DNA of 64,000 nucleotides from Symbiodinium natans. Taxonomy: Eukaryota; Sar; Dinophyceae; Suessiales; Symbiodiniaceae. Positions 55,668 to 64,000 of the stretch are shown here, one piece after another. The translations under genes were made by a program, and so were the position numbers. The stretch's first letter is position 1. Each line of letters starts with the position of its first letter. The stretch covers positions 27,501-91,500 of the forward strand of contig CAJNDS010000087.1 of NCBI GenBank assembly GCA_905221605.1, read 5' to 3'. The notes under the pieces are model-generated. The model saw only the letters and a program-made list of their open reading frames with translations. It ran no database searches and was not told where the DNA came from.

Positions 55668-55679
55668 GCTCCGCTACCA
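55668..55679 (-). other. primer binding site of element A
   Basis: TGGTAGCGGAGC lies directly after the 5' LTR on the sense strand. It begins with TGG (complement of CCA) and resembles the initiator-tRNA-Met primer sites of Ty1-type elements (TGGTAGC...). The dinoflagellate tRNA sequence would be needed to confirm pairing. Confidence 0.7.
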
Positions 55680-55873
55680 TGCGAAATTGCGAGGTAGCCA
55701 AAGTCTACACAAACAACCCTAAAGTGATCGTGCAACCTCAGCCAACCTCAACACTCAAAGTTCCTATGATGCCTCGGCCTTTTCTCTCTGGGCAAAGTTG
55801 TGCTTGAGCCACCAAAGTGGCAGATCATGAGTAGGGCTCATCTGGGGAGGAAAAGTGTGATTATAATTTCACA
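55680..55873 (-). repeat. 5' LTR of copia element A
   Basis: Identical to the 3' LTR at 47739-47932. It would carry the element promoter; I see no TATA box, in line with most dinoflagellate promoters. Confidence 0.95.
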
Positions 55874-56003
55874 CACACACACAAACAAACAAACAAACAC
55901 ACACACACACCCACACCCACACCCACACCCACACCCACACGCACACGCCCACGCACACCCACACGCACACGCACACGCACACGCACACGCACACGCGCAC
56001 GCA
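55874..56003. repeat. CA-rich microsatellite at a gap edge
   Basis: ACACAC, AAACAAAC, CCACACCCACACC and GCACACGCAC repeats running into the N gap; continuation of the tract at 47420-47738 into which element A inserted. Confidence 0.9.
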
Positions 56004-56103
56004 NNNNNNNNNNNNNNNNNNNNNNNNNNNNNNNNNNNNNNNNNNNNNNNNNNNNNNNNNNNNNNNNNNNNNNNNNNNNNNNNNNNNNNNNNNNNNNNNN
56101 NNN
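56004..56103. other. assembly gap (100 N)
   Basis: 100 unknown bases within or at the end of the CA-rich tract, which probably broke the assembly. Linkage of the sequence to the right is by scaffolding only. Confidence 0.98.
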
Positions 56104-56181
56104 TTGCTTGATCATGTTCCCTACCAAACCACTCTCCCACCTCGTTGAGGGTTTGTGTTTTGTTCTCCTCGGCTTCTTCGA

Positions 56182-56725
56182 TTAAAGTTGTCCGAAGTTG
56201 CGTGATCTGCAAAGTAACGCTGGAAAATGTTCCGTTTGGAAAGCGATGATTTGGTGTTGTTGCCGCAGCTCCGACGCGAGATGTTGGTTGGCTTCGATAA
56301 ACTGGTATCGTTGTGTAGCGATCTCTGATTCGAGCTGTGCAACGATCTCCTCGTGCTGCCGATTGGCTCCCTCTTCAACATTAGCGATTCTTTGATCATG
56401 AGCGTGTTCGGCGGCTTGGCGGAACCTCTGGTGTCTGTTTTCTGCTTCGGTTTCAAGTTCTCCTAGTAGCAACCTGGTTTGTTCCGGAGATTCACCGACC
56501 ATGATATTGTGCTGAAAGTTCTGTTGCAACTGTGGCGCGAACGGTGCGGCCCGCGAAAGGAGTTCGGGCGTTTGGCTCGAACACATTAGTGCCTGCTGCG
56601 CCCTCTTCCAGGGCACCGTTCAGACCAACTTGCTCAGGAGCAGGCTGCGATAAGCCCTCAGGATACATATCGTCAGATCCCGGTTGCCACTTCTGTGGGG
56701 ACCAGCTCAGGGCTGTCTCCCACAC
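56182..56725 (-). pseudogene. coiled-coil ORF, frameshifted
   Basis: The first frame (from 56725) reads MWETALSWSPQKWQPGSDDM, then YPEGLSQPAPEQVGLN and NARTPFAGRTVRATVAT. At about 56525 the signal moves to the next frame, which reads NIMVGESPEQTRLLLGELET and continues as a long coiled coil (ENRHQRFRQAAEHAHDQRIA, HEEIVAQLESEIATQRYQF). A single indel or a short unrecognised intron would explain the change. The composition recalls N-terminal gag regions, but no retroelement domain follows before the gap. Confidence 0.45.
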
Positions 56726-56972
56726 ACCACCGTTTGTCAGAGTAACCAGAGGACTCGGTAGAGCCTACGGCTGATAACCTATAGTTTGGGCAATCCACCA
56801 ATGCAATCCGTTAAGCCATGGAATCAGGAGTCAGGAGTGGTCACTGGAATCAGGAGTGCGCATCAGATGACTCTTATTCACTCTCACTTCGCGTCAGTGC
56901 TGCGATTTGATTTGCGCTTCATTCCTACGCTGAAGGTTTACGAATGAAAAACAAAACAAAAAACTACAGTTA

Positions 56973-57227
56973 GTGTCTGATGTGAGGTTGGTTTTGCGGG
57001 CCTTGTTTTCTCCGGGGCTCTCTTCAAGCCATCAGGTGTCAGGCATTGCCCCGAAGGACATCTCAAGGGATACGGGCTCTTTATGTCCCGCGGCTATGGC
57101 GCCCAAGAGGGAAGACCATGCCCAATTCACACTTGACACCGAACAGTCTCGGGGGACTGTCACGTCACTGAATGCACTCCATCCGGGAGATCAGAAAACT
57201 CAAAATGTTCAGTGCATCTCTCAATAG
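56973..57227 (+). CDS. short ORF across B-A junction
   Basis: 84 residues: MSDVRLVLRALFSPGLSSSH, a junction stretch, then MAPKREDHAQFTLDTEQSRG and LNALHPGDQ to a stop at 57227. The second half is repeated in module A at 59548-59685 with a 6-bp in-frame insertion. No family recognised; it overlaps a minus-strand frame that looks at least as coding-like. Confidence 0.3.
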   Translation: MSDVRLVLRALFSPGLSSSHQVSGIAPKDISRDTGSLCPAAMAPKREDHAQFTLDTEQSRGTVTSLNALHPGDQKTQNVQCISQ

Positions 57228-57343
57228 GCTCAGTTTACTATTCAGGTCTGTGTTGCAGTCCAAGGCACCGATCAACAAAGCCGCTTTTTCATCAGGGGTG
57301 AAATTCGGGCGAACACAGCGACGATCATCATAGGATGAAAACC
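57165..57343 (-). CDS. short conserved minus-strand exon candidate
   Basis: Reads FSSYDDRRCVRPNFTPDEKA, then ALLIGALDCNTDLNSKLSLL and RDALNI, to a stop at 57165. The second copy at about 59617-59801 keeps the frame despite a 6-bp insertion near its end. Composition and helix pattern are those of a normal protein rather than low complexity. No splice partner identified. Confidence 0.35.
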
Positions 57344-57766
57344 ATGCCTATGATGGTGTCACAAGCAGATGTATAAAGCAGGTACAGGGAACTGGCCAAG
57401 TTCCCCTTCCCATCCATGTCCACAGCTTCGTTGCAAGGACATGGATGCCACACGCCCCTGCTGACTGTGAGTATGTACTTCCTTGCGGAAAAAAGAACGG
57501 CTCCTGAAAGTGCAACGTACTTACTTACTTACATTTTGAGACTCAGGTTTCCCACACACAAATGCCCGTAAAAGGGTTGAGTTGCTTAGCCTTGTTTTTT
57601 ACGAGACCAACAAAAAGACAAAATTGGATCAACTGCTGCGGCTCACGAGTTGTTGCGCCGCATAACCAAAAAGAAAAGCTTGATTCTAGGTAACTTGATA
57701 AAAGGTCTTATTGTTGTATGCTGTCTGTGAGATCAGGAATGGTCACTGGAATCAGGAGTCAGGAGT
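57235..57766. other. module A remainder, mostly non-coding
   Basis: Apart from the minus-strand exon candidate, this half of module A (and its copy at 59693-60226) shows only short frames. ACTTACTTACTTAC lies at about 57517 and again at 59973. Confidence 0.45.
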
Positions 57767-57906
57767 GGTCACTGGAATCAGGAGTGCGCATCAGATCACT
57801 CTTATTCACTTTCACTTCGCGTCAATGCTGCGATTTGATTTGTGCTTCATTCCTACGTTGAAGGTTTACGAATGAAAAACAAAACAAAAACTACAGTTAG
57901 TGTCTG

Positions 57907-59685
57907 ATGTGTGGTTGGTTTTGCGGGCCTTGTTTTCTCCGGGGCTCTCTTCAAGCCATCAGGCGTCAGGCATTGTGCCCCGAAGGACATCTCAAGGGTT
58001 ACTTTGCGCAGGTAGAGACGCAATGGGCATCCAAGCTCGCCTCGGTTTCGGCGCAACTTGCCGCTGCAACCACTGGCGAGACTCCGGAAGGCATCATCGA
58101 CCTGACAGAGGACGAGGTGGCAGAAGCCGCAAAAGCAGAGAGCGAAGTACGCATGGACGTAGACAGGGAGACCAAAGCCTTCGAGGCGCGTCAGCAATGC
58201 CTGACAAGGGCCTTGAACACAGTCCTCAAGGATGCATCCGAGTCGGCAGCAAAAGCAGCGAACGATGCAAGGGAGCGCACCGCCCCAGGAAAAGCGAACA
58301 AGGGGAAAAGACAGACGAGTCGCCCCCTGGCTAGGCCTGTTTGTTTGCTTGCGAGAAGCAGGCAGGCCGTTTCATGACTCCGAAGCCGTTTTAGCCTTTC
58401 GCGGGTGCCATTCAGTGACCAACGATCCTGACTATGTTTCGCCGGCATGTGCAGCTTTTCTGGCGCTACAGCAACACCACGAAATGTGCTTTGAGGCGAC
58501 TTCGTCGAGACATCAGCTCGCCGTTGCGCAAGGTGTCCCAGGTTCCGCAAATTCAGGTCAATTCCGGGTCGCAGCGCAGGCTGGTGCCGTTGCGCAAGGT
58601 GTCCCATATACAGGCTCAGGTCACTTCCCGGTCGCTGCGCAGGCTGGTGCCGTTGCGCAGGCTCAGGTCGCTTCCCGGTCGCAGCGCTGGTGCCGTTGTG
58701 CAGGGTGTTCCAGGTTCCGCAGGTTCAGGCCACTCCCCGGTCGAAGTGCAGGCTGGCGCCGTTGCGCAAGGTGTCCCAGGTTCCGCAGGTTCAGGTCACT
58801 TCCCGTTCCCAGCGCAAGTCGGTGCCGTTGTGCAAGGTGCCCAGGTGCCACAGGCTCAGGTCACTTCCCCGACGCTGTGCAGGCTGGTGCCGTTGCGCAA
58901 GGTGTCCCAGGTGGCACAGGCTCTGGTCGCAGCGTAGGTCGGTGCCATTGCGCAAAAGGTGTCCCAGGTTCCGCAGGCTCCGGTCACTTCTCGGTAGCGC
59001 AGGCTGGTGCCGTTGCGCAAGGTGTCCCAGGTGCCACAGGCTCAGGTCACTTCTCGGTCCCAGCACAGGCTGGTGCCGTTGCGCAAGGTGTCCCAGGTTC
59101 CGCGTTCAGGTCACTTCCCGTTCCCAGCGCAAGCCGGTGCCGTTGCGCGTGCCACAGGCTCAGGTCACTTCCCGGTCGCTGCGCAGGCTGGTGCCGTTGC
59201 GCAAGGTGTCCCAGGTGCCACAGGTTCAGGTCTCACTTCCCGGTCACTGCGCAGGCGGGTGCCGTGGCGCAAGGAGTCCCAGGTGCCACAGGCTCAGGTC
59301 ACTTCTCGGTCCCAGCACAGGCTGGTGCCGTGGCGCAAGGAGTCCCAGGTGCCACAGGCTCTCGGTCCCAGCACAGGCTGGTGCAGTTGCGCAAGGTGTC
59401 CCAGGTGGCACAGGCTCACGTCACTTCTCGGTCCCAGCACAGGCTGGCGCCGTTGCGCAAGGTGTCCCAGGTGCCACAAGCTCAGGTCACTCCCCGGTCG
59501 CTGCGCAGGCTGGCGCCGCTGCGCAAGGTGTCCCAGGTGCACCGGTTATGGCGCCCAAGAGGGAAGACCATGCCCAATTCACACTTGACACCGAACAGTC
59601 TCGGGGGACTGACACGTCAATGAATGCACTCCATCCGGGAGATCAGAATCTTCAAAATCAAAATGTTCAGTGCATCTCTCAATAG
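57907..59685 (+). CDS. coding-like region with 20-22-residue repeats
   Basis: From about 58005 one frame reads QVETQWASKLASVSAQLAAA, GIIDLTEDEVAEAAKAESEV and KAFEARQQCLTRALNTVLKD, Ala/Glu-rich and helical, stopping at 58375. An overlapping frame (58232-59623) then runs through a minisatellite as AGAVAQGVPGATGSGHF repeats, and a third frame (58690-59685) runs through it as RLVPLRKVSQVPQ or CARCPRCHRLRS repeats and ends with the MAPKREDHAQF module and a stop at 59685. Which frame is used cannot be decided from sequence alone. No known domain; possibly a dinoflagellate-specific gene or a decayed one. Confidence 0.35.
58520..59546 (+). repeat. minisatellite, unit about 57-66 bp
   Basis: About 17 copies of GGTGCCGTTGCGCAAGGTGT, CCCAGGTGCCACAGGCTCAG, GTCACTTCCCGGTCGCTGCG and CAGGCT, with substitutions and length changes not always divisible by three, so that all three forward frames stay largely open. 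Confidence 0.9.
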
Positions 59686-60299
59686 GCTCAGTTTACTATT
59701 CAGGTCTGTGTTGCAGTCCAAGGCACCGATCAACAAAGCCGCTTTTTCATCAGGGGTGAAATTCGGGCGAACACAGCGACGATCATCATAGGATGAAAAC
59801 CATGCCTATGATGGTGTCACAAGCAGATATATAAAGCAGGTACAGGGAACTGGCCAAGTTCCCCTTCCCATCCATGTCCACAGCTTCGTTGCAAGGACAT
59901 GGATGCCACACGCCCCTGCTGACTGTGAGTATGTACTTCCTTGCGGAAAAAAGAACGGCTCCTGAAAGTGCAACGTACTTACTTACTTACATTTTGAGAC
60001 TCAGGTTTCCCACACGCAAATGCCCGTAAAAGGGTTGAGTTGCTTAGCCTTGATTTTTACTAGACCAACAAAAAGACAAAATTGGATCAACTGCTGCGGC
60101 TCACGAGTTGTTGCGCCGCATAACCAAAAAGAAAAGCTTGATTCTAGGTAACTTGATAAAAGGTCTTATTGTTGTATGCTGTCTGTGAGATCAGGAATGG
60201 TCACTGGAATCAGGAGTCAGGAGTGGTCACTGGAATCAGGAGTGCGCATCAGATCACTCTTATTCACTTTCACTTCGCGTCAATGCTGCGATTTGATGG

Positions 60300-60486
60300 A
60301 AAAAACGGTTCCTTCGCACACACATACACACACACACACACACACTGCAACAAACACACACACACACACACACACCCACACACACAACACACACACACAC
60401 ACCCACCCACCCACCTGCCCTCCCACCCAGCCGGCCACGCACGCACGCACGTACGCACGCACGCACGCCCCACGCACGCACAAACA

Positions 60487-60518
<32 letters not shown>

Positions 60519-60760
60519 TGCACACATGCACACATGCACACATGCACACATGCACACATGCACACATGCACACATGCACACATGCACACATGCACACGCA
60601 CACGCACGCGCACCGCCACGCACACGCACACGCACACGCACACGCAACACACGCACGCACGACGCACACAACCAACACCACTCACGCACACGCACACGCA
60701 CACGCACACGCACACGCACAGCACACGCACACGCAACACACGGCACCACACACACACACA

Positions 60761-60804
<44 letters not shown>

Positions 60805-61018
60805 ACCCACCCACCAACCACCACCCACCACCACGACGTTGCACGCGCTCGCGCGCGCACTTCGCCCCGCACCCGCACCCGCACAGCGCCACGCACACAG
60901 CTTACGCGCGCGCTCGCACGCGCACTGCCGCACGCGTACGCACGGCTGCACGCGCACACGCGCACGCACACGCGCACGCGCACGCGCACGCGCGCGCGCA
61001 CGCGCACGCGCACGCACA

Positions 61019-61062
<44 letters not shown>
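60300..61062. repeat. CA/CACG microsatellite with CACACATG block
   Basis: Long ACACAC, ACGCACGC, and at about 60516-60600 a perfect 8-bp repeat (ACATGCAC), then GCGCACGC blocks. All long frames through it are simple-sequence artefacts. Confidence 0.93.
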
Positions 61063-61063
<1 letters not shown>

Positions 61064-61469
61064 CTTGTGCCCGCGCATTCGCGGGTCGCTCGTGACAGCG
61101 TACGTGCTTGAAATCACGCCAGGGCCACACTTTGGGTCACTTGCCGAAACAAAGCTGACCGGGTCACTCCTGCCCGCATTTTGGTCTTAAAGGCTGGCAG
61201 AGTGCTCGACAATTCGCATACCTGCCACGTCCTGCACGCGCAGCGGTCCACAGCGCAGCTCTTTTTGGGCGCGACGTGTTGCTTCTCACAGTGGTCACAT
61301 TATGAGGCTTCGGTGTACCCGGAGTACGAATAGTACTGTTATTGGTCTAGCAGGCGTAGTATTACTACTACCTGTAAGCTTCGTGCCTGAATTGTCTGAT
61401 CACTGTCGTACAGACGCACCGCATGCCTGCCCGCAAGGCTTACTAACTACTGGAAGTCCCGTCCTATAT
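61063..61469. other. no gene recognised
   Basis: Mixed sequence after the microsatellite; short frames only, no motif recognised. Confidence 0.4.
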
Positions 61470-61610
61470 CTCCGCATGAACGCTGCGCAACTTGAAGTTG
61501 TGACGCTCCCCCGACAGCGGATGAGCCCAGCGCGCGGCGCGTGGGCAGGCTGCCCGGTGATCACCCAATGCGTCAGATCGGTACGCGGCAGCATATATCA
61601 GCATCAAGAG
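61470..61610 (-). pseudogene. R2-like LINE zinc-knuckle remnant
   Basis: The minus strand reads SDALGDHRAACPRAARWAHP, matching the DPLGDHRAAC segment of the R2-like ORF at 42725. The frame is lost on both sides. A small dead fragment. Confidence 0.45.
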
Positions 61611-61819
61611 GCAGGAAGGCAGGAGAACACGGTACGCAGCCCAATCGAGAGGCAGCTCGGGCGCGTGGGGAGGTGTAGACACGACCGGCAAATTCGGCAA
61701 AAGGACCAGCCAGGAGCAGCAGGCAAGTGGATGCCCAGAGGTGTCAAGAGTTACGGCGAATGGCTGTCCTGTTTTGGAGAAGCAGACGCGTTGCACAGCT
61801 CCGAGTCGAAGGCGTGGTA

Positions 61820-62420
61820 GGCTAGCAGTGTGTGGTGTGAAGGCAGCAAAGAACTTGTCCGTGCCGAGCGCTGTGCCTAGAACCTTCAGGCCTTGTTGGC
61901 CCCGGATCTGAGTACTAAAACCCGTTGATTTAAAGATATGTTTTTGGGTCTGGGCCCTCCAGGAAGACTACTTTCCCATTACGTGAGCCAAAAACACCCA
62001 AAATGCAAAAAAGAAAGAAGCCCTAAGATTTATGGACACAAGATTGGCGGCACAAAAAATGTGGAAATGCTGAAGGCTACGGGAAATCCTAAACCGCCCA
62101 AGGCTTGAGGAACAAATCTAGCCCGTAGAAGGAGACTTACCCGAGCATTGAGGAAAATGCAAATAGGGAGCCAAGAAAAAGCAAACTGTGAAGGCTACAG
62201 GGAAAAATGAGGAACAAAAATTTGTGAGCCCGGGACGTGTAAAACACCCGAGACTTGAGGAAAACATAATCGGGAGCCCAGAAAAGCAAACTGTGAGAAC
62301 GAAACAAGAATGGAGGGAAATCGGGGACCAGAAAAGGAAACTTACTGTGAGATCCTATTACAGGGAATAAATAGTCAATGCCGGAGATTTTCAATGATTT
62401 TCAGTCCTTTTCGGAGCCAA
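61820..62420. repeat. degenerate repeats, AGCAAACTGTGA type
   Basis: The words GAAAAGCAAACTGTGA, GGAGCC(A/C)AGAAAA, GGCTACAGGGAAA and AGACTTGAGGAA recur about every 100 bp (62060, 62100, 62170, 62255, 62285, 62335). No gene. Confidence 0.5.
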
Positions 62421-62785
62421 GTAAAGGTAAGTGAGTTGCAGCGAACAAAGAATACGCAGGAGTCAAATATCGATTCCATACGTATTCAACGGCGGGCGAT
62501 GGCCGCGAAGAGGTGGTCAAGAGCCCGTCAGCTCGTTGACCTCTGACTCCGCGGCGTTCGCGGCGTTCACCATTATCAGGCACGGCGCGCAACGTGACCC
62601 AAAGCTCCAGAGTCTTACCATCGGGCCGAAGCTCGAAAGAAGAAGCGCAACACGGCAAAACGAATGCTGTTATGTTACGTCAACATAAGCAGTCGTTCCC
62701 AAGAAGGGACACACGATTGTAAGCAACAAGCTGGACCAAGACCACTGCACTCACTAATCACCGCCAGGACATGCAAATTCCCAGA
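62421..62785. other. no gene recognised
   Basis: Short frames on both strands; nothing I can support as exon or RNA gene. Confidence 0.4.
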
Positions 62786-62789
62786 TCTC

Positions 62790-63044
62790 ACAGCAACACG
62801 AAGCAATGCAGCCCCGTGTGTCTGTGCCGAGCTCCTGCGCTGAATTTGCTTGGCCGCTCCGCATGGCTTGCCTGGCTTCGGCCTCTGCCGTTGCATGCCA
62901 TTCCTCCTGCCAACGCGCCAGTTGCTGAAGTGAGCGAAGTGGCGCAGGTTGCGCAGCCTCCGCGACCTCCCCATCGACGTGCCAAGCCCAGGCAGCCAAC
63001 ATCGAAGCCATGCGCATGTTGCCAGAACGCATGCCGCGGCACAC
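62790..63044 (-). CDS. candidate exon, unknown function
   Basis: The minus strand reads RGMRSGNMRMASMLAAWAWH, VDGEVAEAAQPAPLRSLQQL and ARWQEEWHATAEAEARQAM, an Ala/Glu/Trp-rich helical stretch with normal amino-acid use. Splice borders are not clear. No family recognised. Confidence 0.3.
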
Positions 63045-63049
63045 AGGGT

Positions 63050-64000
63050 GTCAGGGTGTCGTTAGCATATCTACCCTTGAACCGTAACAGCACGTAGCGA
63101 TGGAATCACGCGCGAAGAGGTCTTTCCACATGGCTCTTGCCAATAAGCCGCCGTAACCATTGAGCCAGGCTTTTATCGATTGAACAGGTTTCACTCACTG
63201 GCTCTTCTTCCAGTGTTGCTTGTGCGCAACAGACTTGACTTCGTATGCACCAGCTACCGGCAGCTACCGAATAGTAGTCCCGCCAAAAACGTCCGTCTGC
63301 CTACCAGATACATCCTTGTGCAACTTTCAGAATTATGTCAATTGGTGGGATGAGAGCTTTAGCAAGCACGTGCTGACACTCTCGCAGAAGGCAAGTGCGG
63401 GTAGTTGCCTCCACCTTGCTTTGTTACCGCTTCGGTGTCGAAGAGCATTCAAAGCAACAAAAAACAAACACAAGTTGGACAAATTTTGCACATTAATTGT
63501 TTCTCGCGCCGTTGCAGAACGAGCGCCAAGTTCTCAGTATGGTGGCTGACAAAATGGAACAAGGACAAACAACAAAAACAGAAGCAACCTCTACAGCACG
63601 CAATAGGTCGGGTTACACGGGCAGCGGCTGCACGTCGTTGGAAGTCTCCGGTGACAGCTAGATGTTGGTGTGCGCGATATCCCTTCGATCCTTTCCCCGC
63701 TTGGGTCACTTGGTGTCAGCCTTCCTCTGACACTAGCACGACAGAACCATCCACCAAGGCCGGAGGCCTGGCGTTTGGGCCGGCCACAGCGGGCCCTCTT
63801 TGGCCACCCCCACAGCCCACACGTCTGCAGCCTCGCGCTAGCGGTCAAATTGGCAATGTGTCTTTGGCCACTTTGGCCCTTTTTTCCCTTGTCGCAGTAC
63901 CAGCTGTCAACGATCCCCGGGCAGAGATGCTCCAGCTGGGCATCTTCCTTGGAGCACATTTGCGAGCTGACAGCTTGTGAGTGTGTTGGCAGCCGTCCTT
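63050..64000. other. mostly no gene; weak plus-strand reading at the right end
   Basis: From about 63700 the plus strand is open to 63980 with PSSDTSTTEPSTKAGGLAFG, a Pro-rich stretch, and a hydrophobic IGNVSLATLALFSLVAVPAV that could be a membrane segment. There is no start codon context or splice border to support it strongly. Confidence 0.25.

Larger units (their letters stand above)
47739..55873 (-). mobile_element. complete Ty1/copia element A
   Basis: 8135 bp. Identical 194-bp LTRs (47739-47932 and 55680-55873) start TG and end CA on the sense strand; CACAC flanks both outer ends (47734-47738 and 55874-55878) as a 5-bp target duplication, though the CA-repeat context makes this less telling. 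Sense order: 5' LTR, tRNA primer site, 1983-residue Gag-Pol, GTGACATG repeats, a 287-residue extra ORF, a purine tract (AAGGAGG) beside the 3' LTR. No mismatch between LTRs implies a recent insertion. The pentamer ACTTT is heavily enriched throughout on the sense strand. Confidence 0.93.
56836..60298. repeat. large segmental duplication (B-A-B-C-A-B)
   Basis: Module B (GTCACTGGAATCAGGAGTGC to ACATCTCAAGGG) occurs at 56836-57070, 57768-57990 and, cut short, 60227-60298. Module A (ATGGCGCCCAAGAGG to the GATCAGGAATGGTCACTGG end) occurs at 57096-57767 and 59548-60226, offset 2452 bp, nearly identical apart from a 6-bp insertion and scattered substitutions. Module C (58005-59547) is present once, between the second B and second A. 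A tandem duplication of one B-C-A unit followed by loss of C from the first copy would explain it. Confidence 0.85.

Noticed and set aside
60169-61190. ORFs of 200-310 residues rich in His/Thr or Cys/Val
   Set aside because: Pure consequence of CA/CG microsatellite; all frames lack stops there.

Overview
The window looks like nuclear DNA of a dinoflagellate, most likely a Symbiodiniaceae alga. The direct evidence is a housekeeping gene (RRP5) cut by five very short introns, two of which start with GC; blocks of degenerate TTTAGGG/CCCTAAA repeat; a possible spliced-leader relic; and many Ty1/copia and non-LTR retroelements of the kind described from these algae. Two 100-base runs of N (9136-9235 and 56004-56103) are scaffold gaps, so order and orientation across them are uncertain.

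Layout. 0.1-4.1 kb: 3' part of RRP5 (minus strand). 4.1-9.1 kb: no host gene; poly-G/C runs, degenerate tandem repeats, a 1.18-kb purine-rich tandem repeat and a piece of copia pol. 9.2-14.3 kb: a frameshifted copia gag-protease inside C-rich repeats, telomere-like repeats and a hairpin-forming repeat family. 14.4-21.1 kb: a second copia element (minus) with an N-terminal gag domain, gag with two protease-like domains, a DNA-methyltransferase-like segment and an integrase; it is frameshifted and cut off before reverse transcriptase. 21.1-28.1 kb: arrays of AT/GC satellites, a 103-bp MITE-like element, a 342-bp foldback element with 65-bp perfect inverted ends, an 88-bp tandem array and a hairpin satellite of about 190 bp. 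28.6-33.7 kb: the more gene-like stretch, with two candidate multi-exon genes and one long well-supported gene (31697-33698, glycosyltransferase-like). 34.7-37.7 kb: broken tyrosine-recombinase-like element. 38-47.4 kb: an AT-rich island carrying a LINE, then nested and decayed R2-like LINEs, one with an open RT-endonuclease ORF and a poly-A tail. 47.7-55.9 kb: a complete, apparently very young Ty1/copia element (minus) with identical 194-bp LTRs, TSD, PBS, a 1983-residue open Gag-Pol and an extra downstream ORF. 56.1-60.3 kb: a large duplication containing a coding-like minisatellite. 60.3-64 kb: CA-rich microsatellite, LINE remnant and weak exon candidates.

The most unusual signal is in the young copia element. 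The pentamer ACTTT (sense strand) recurs every 40-60 nt or so through its LTRs, coding sequence and untranslated region, in all three codon phases, almost only on one strand, and stops near the element borders. The same element has glycine in place of the integrase catalytic glutamate and carries an unrecognised 287-residue ORF between pol and the 3' LTR. Most of the window is therefore mobile or satellite DNA; RRP5 and the 31.7-33.7 kb gene are the only host genes I am confident in.
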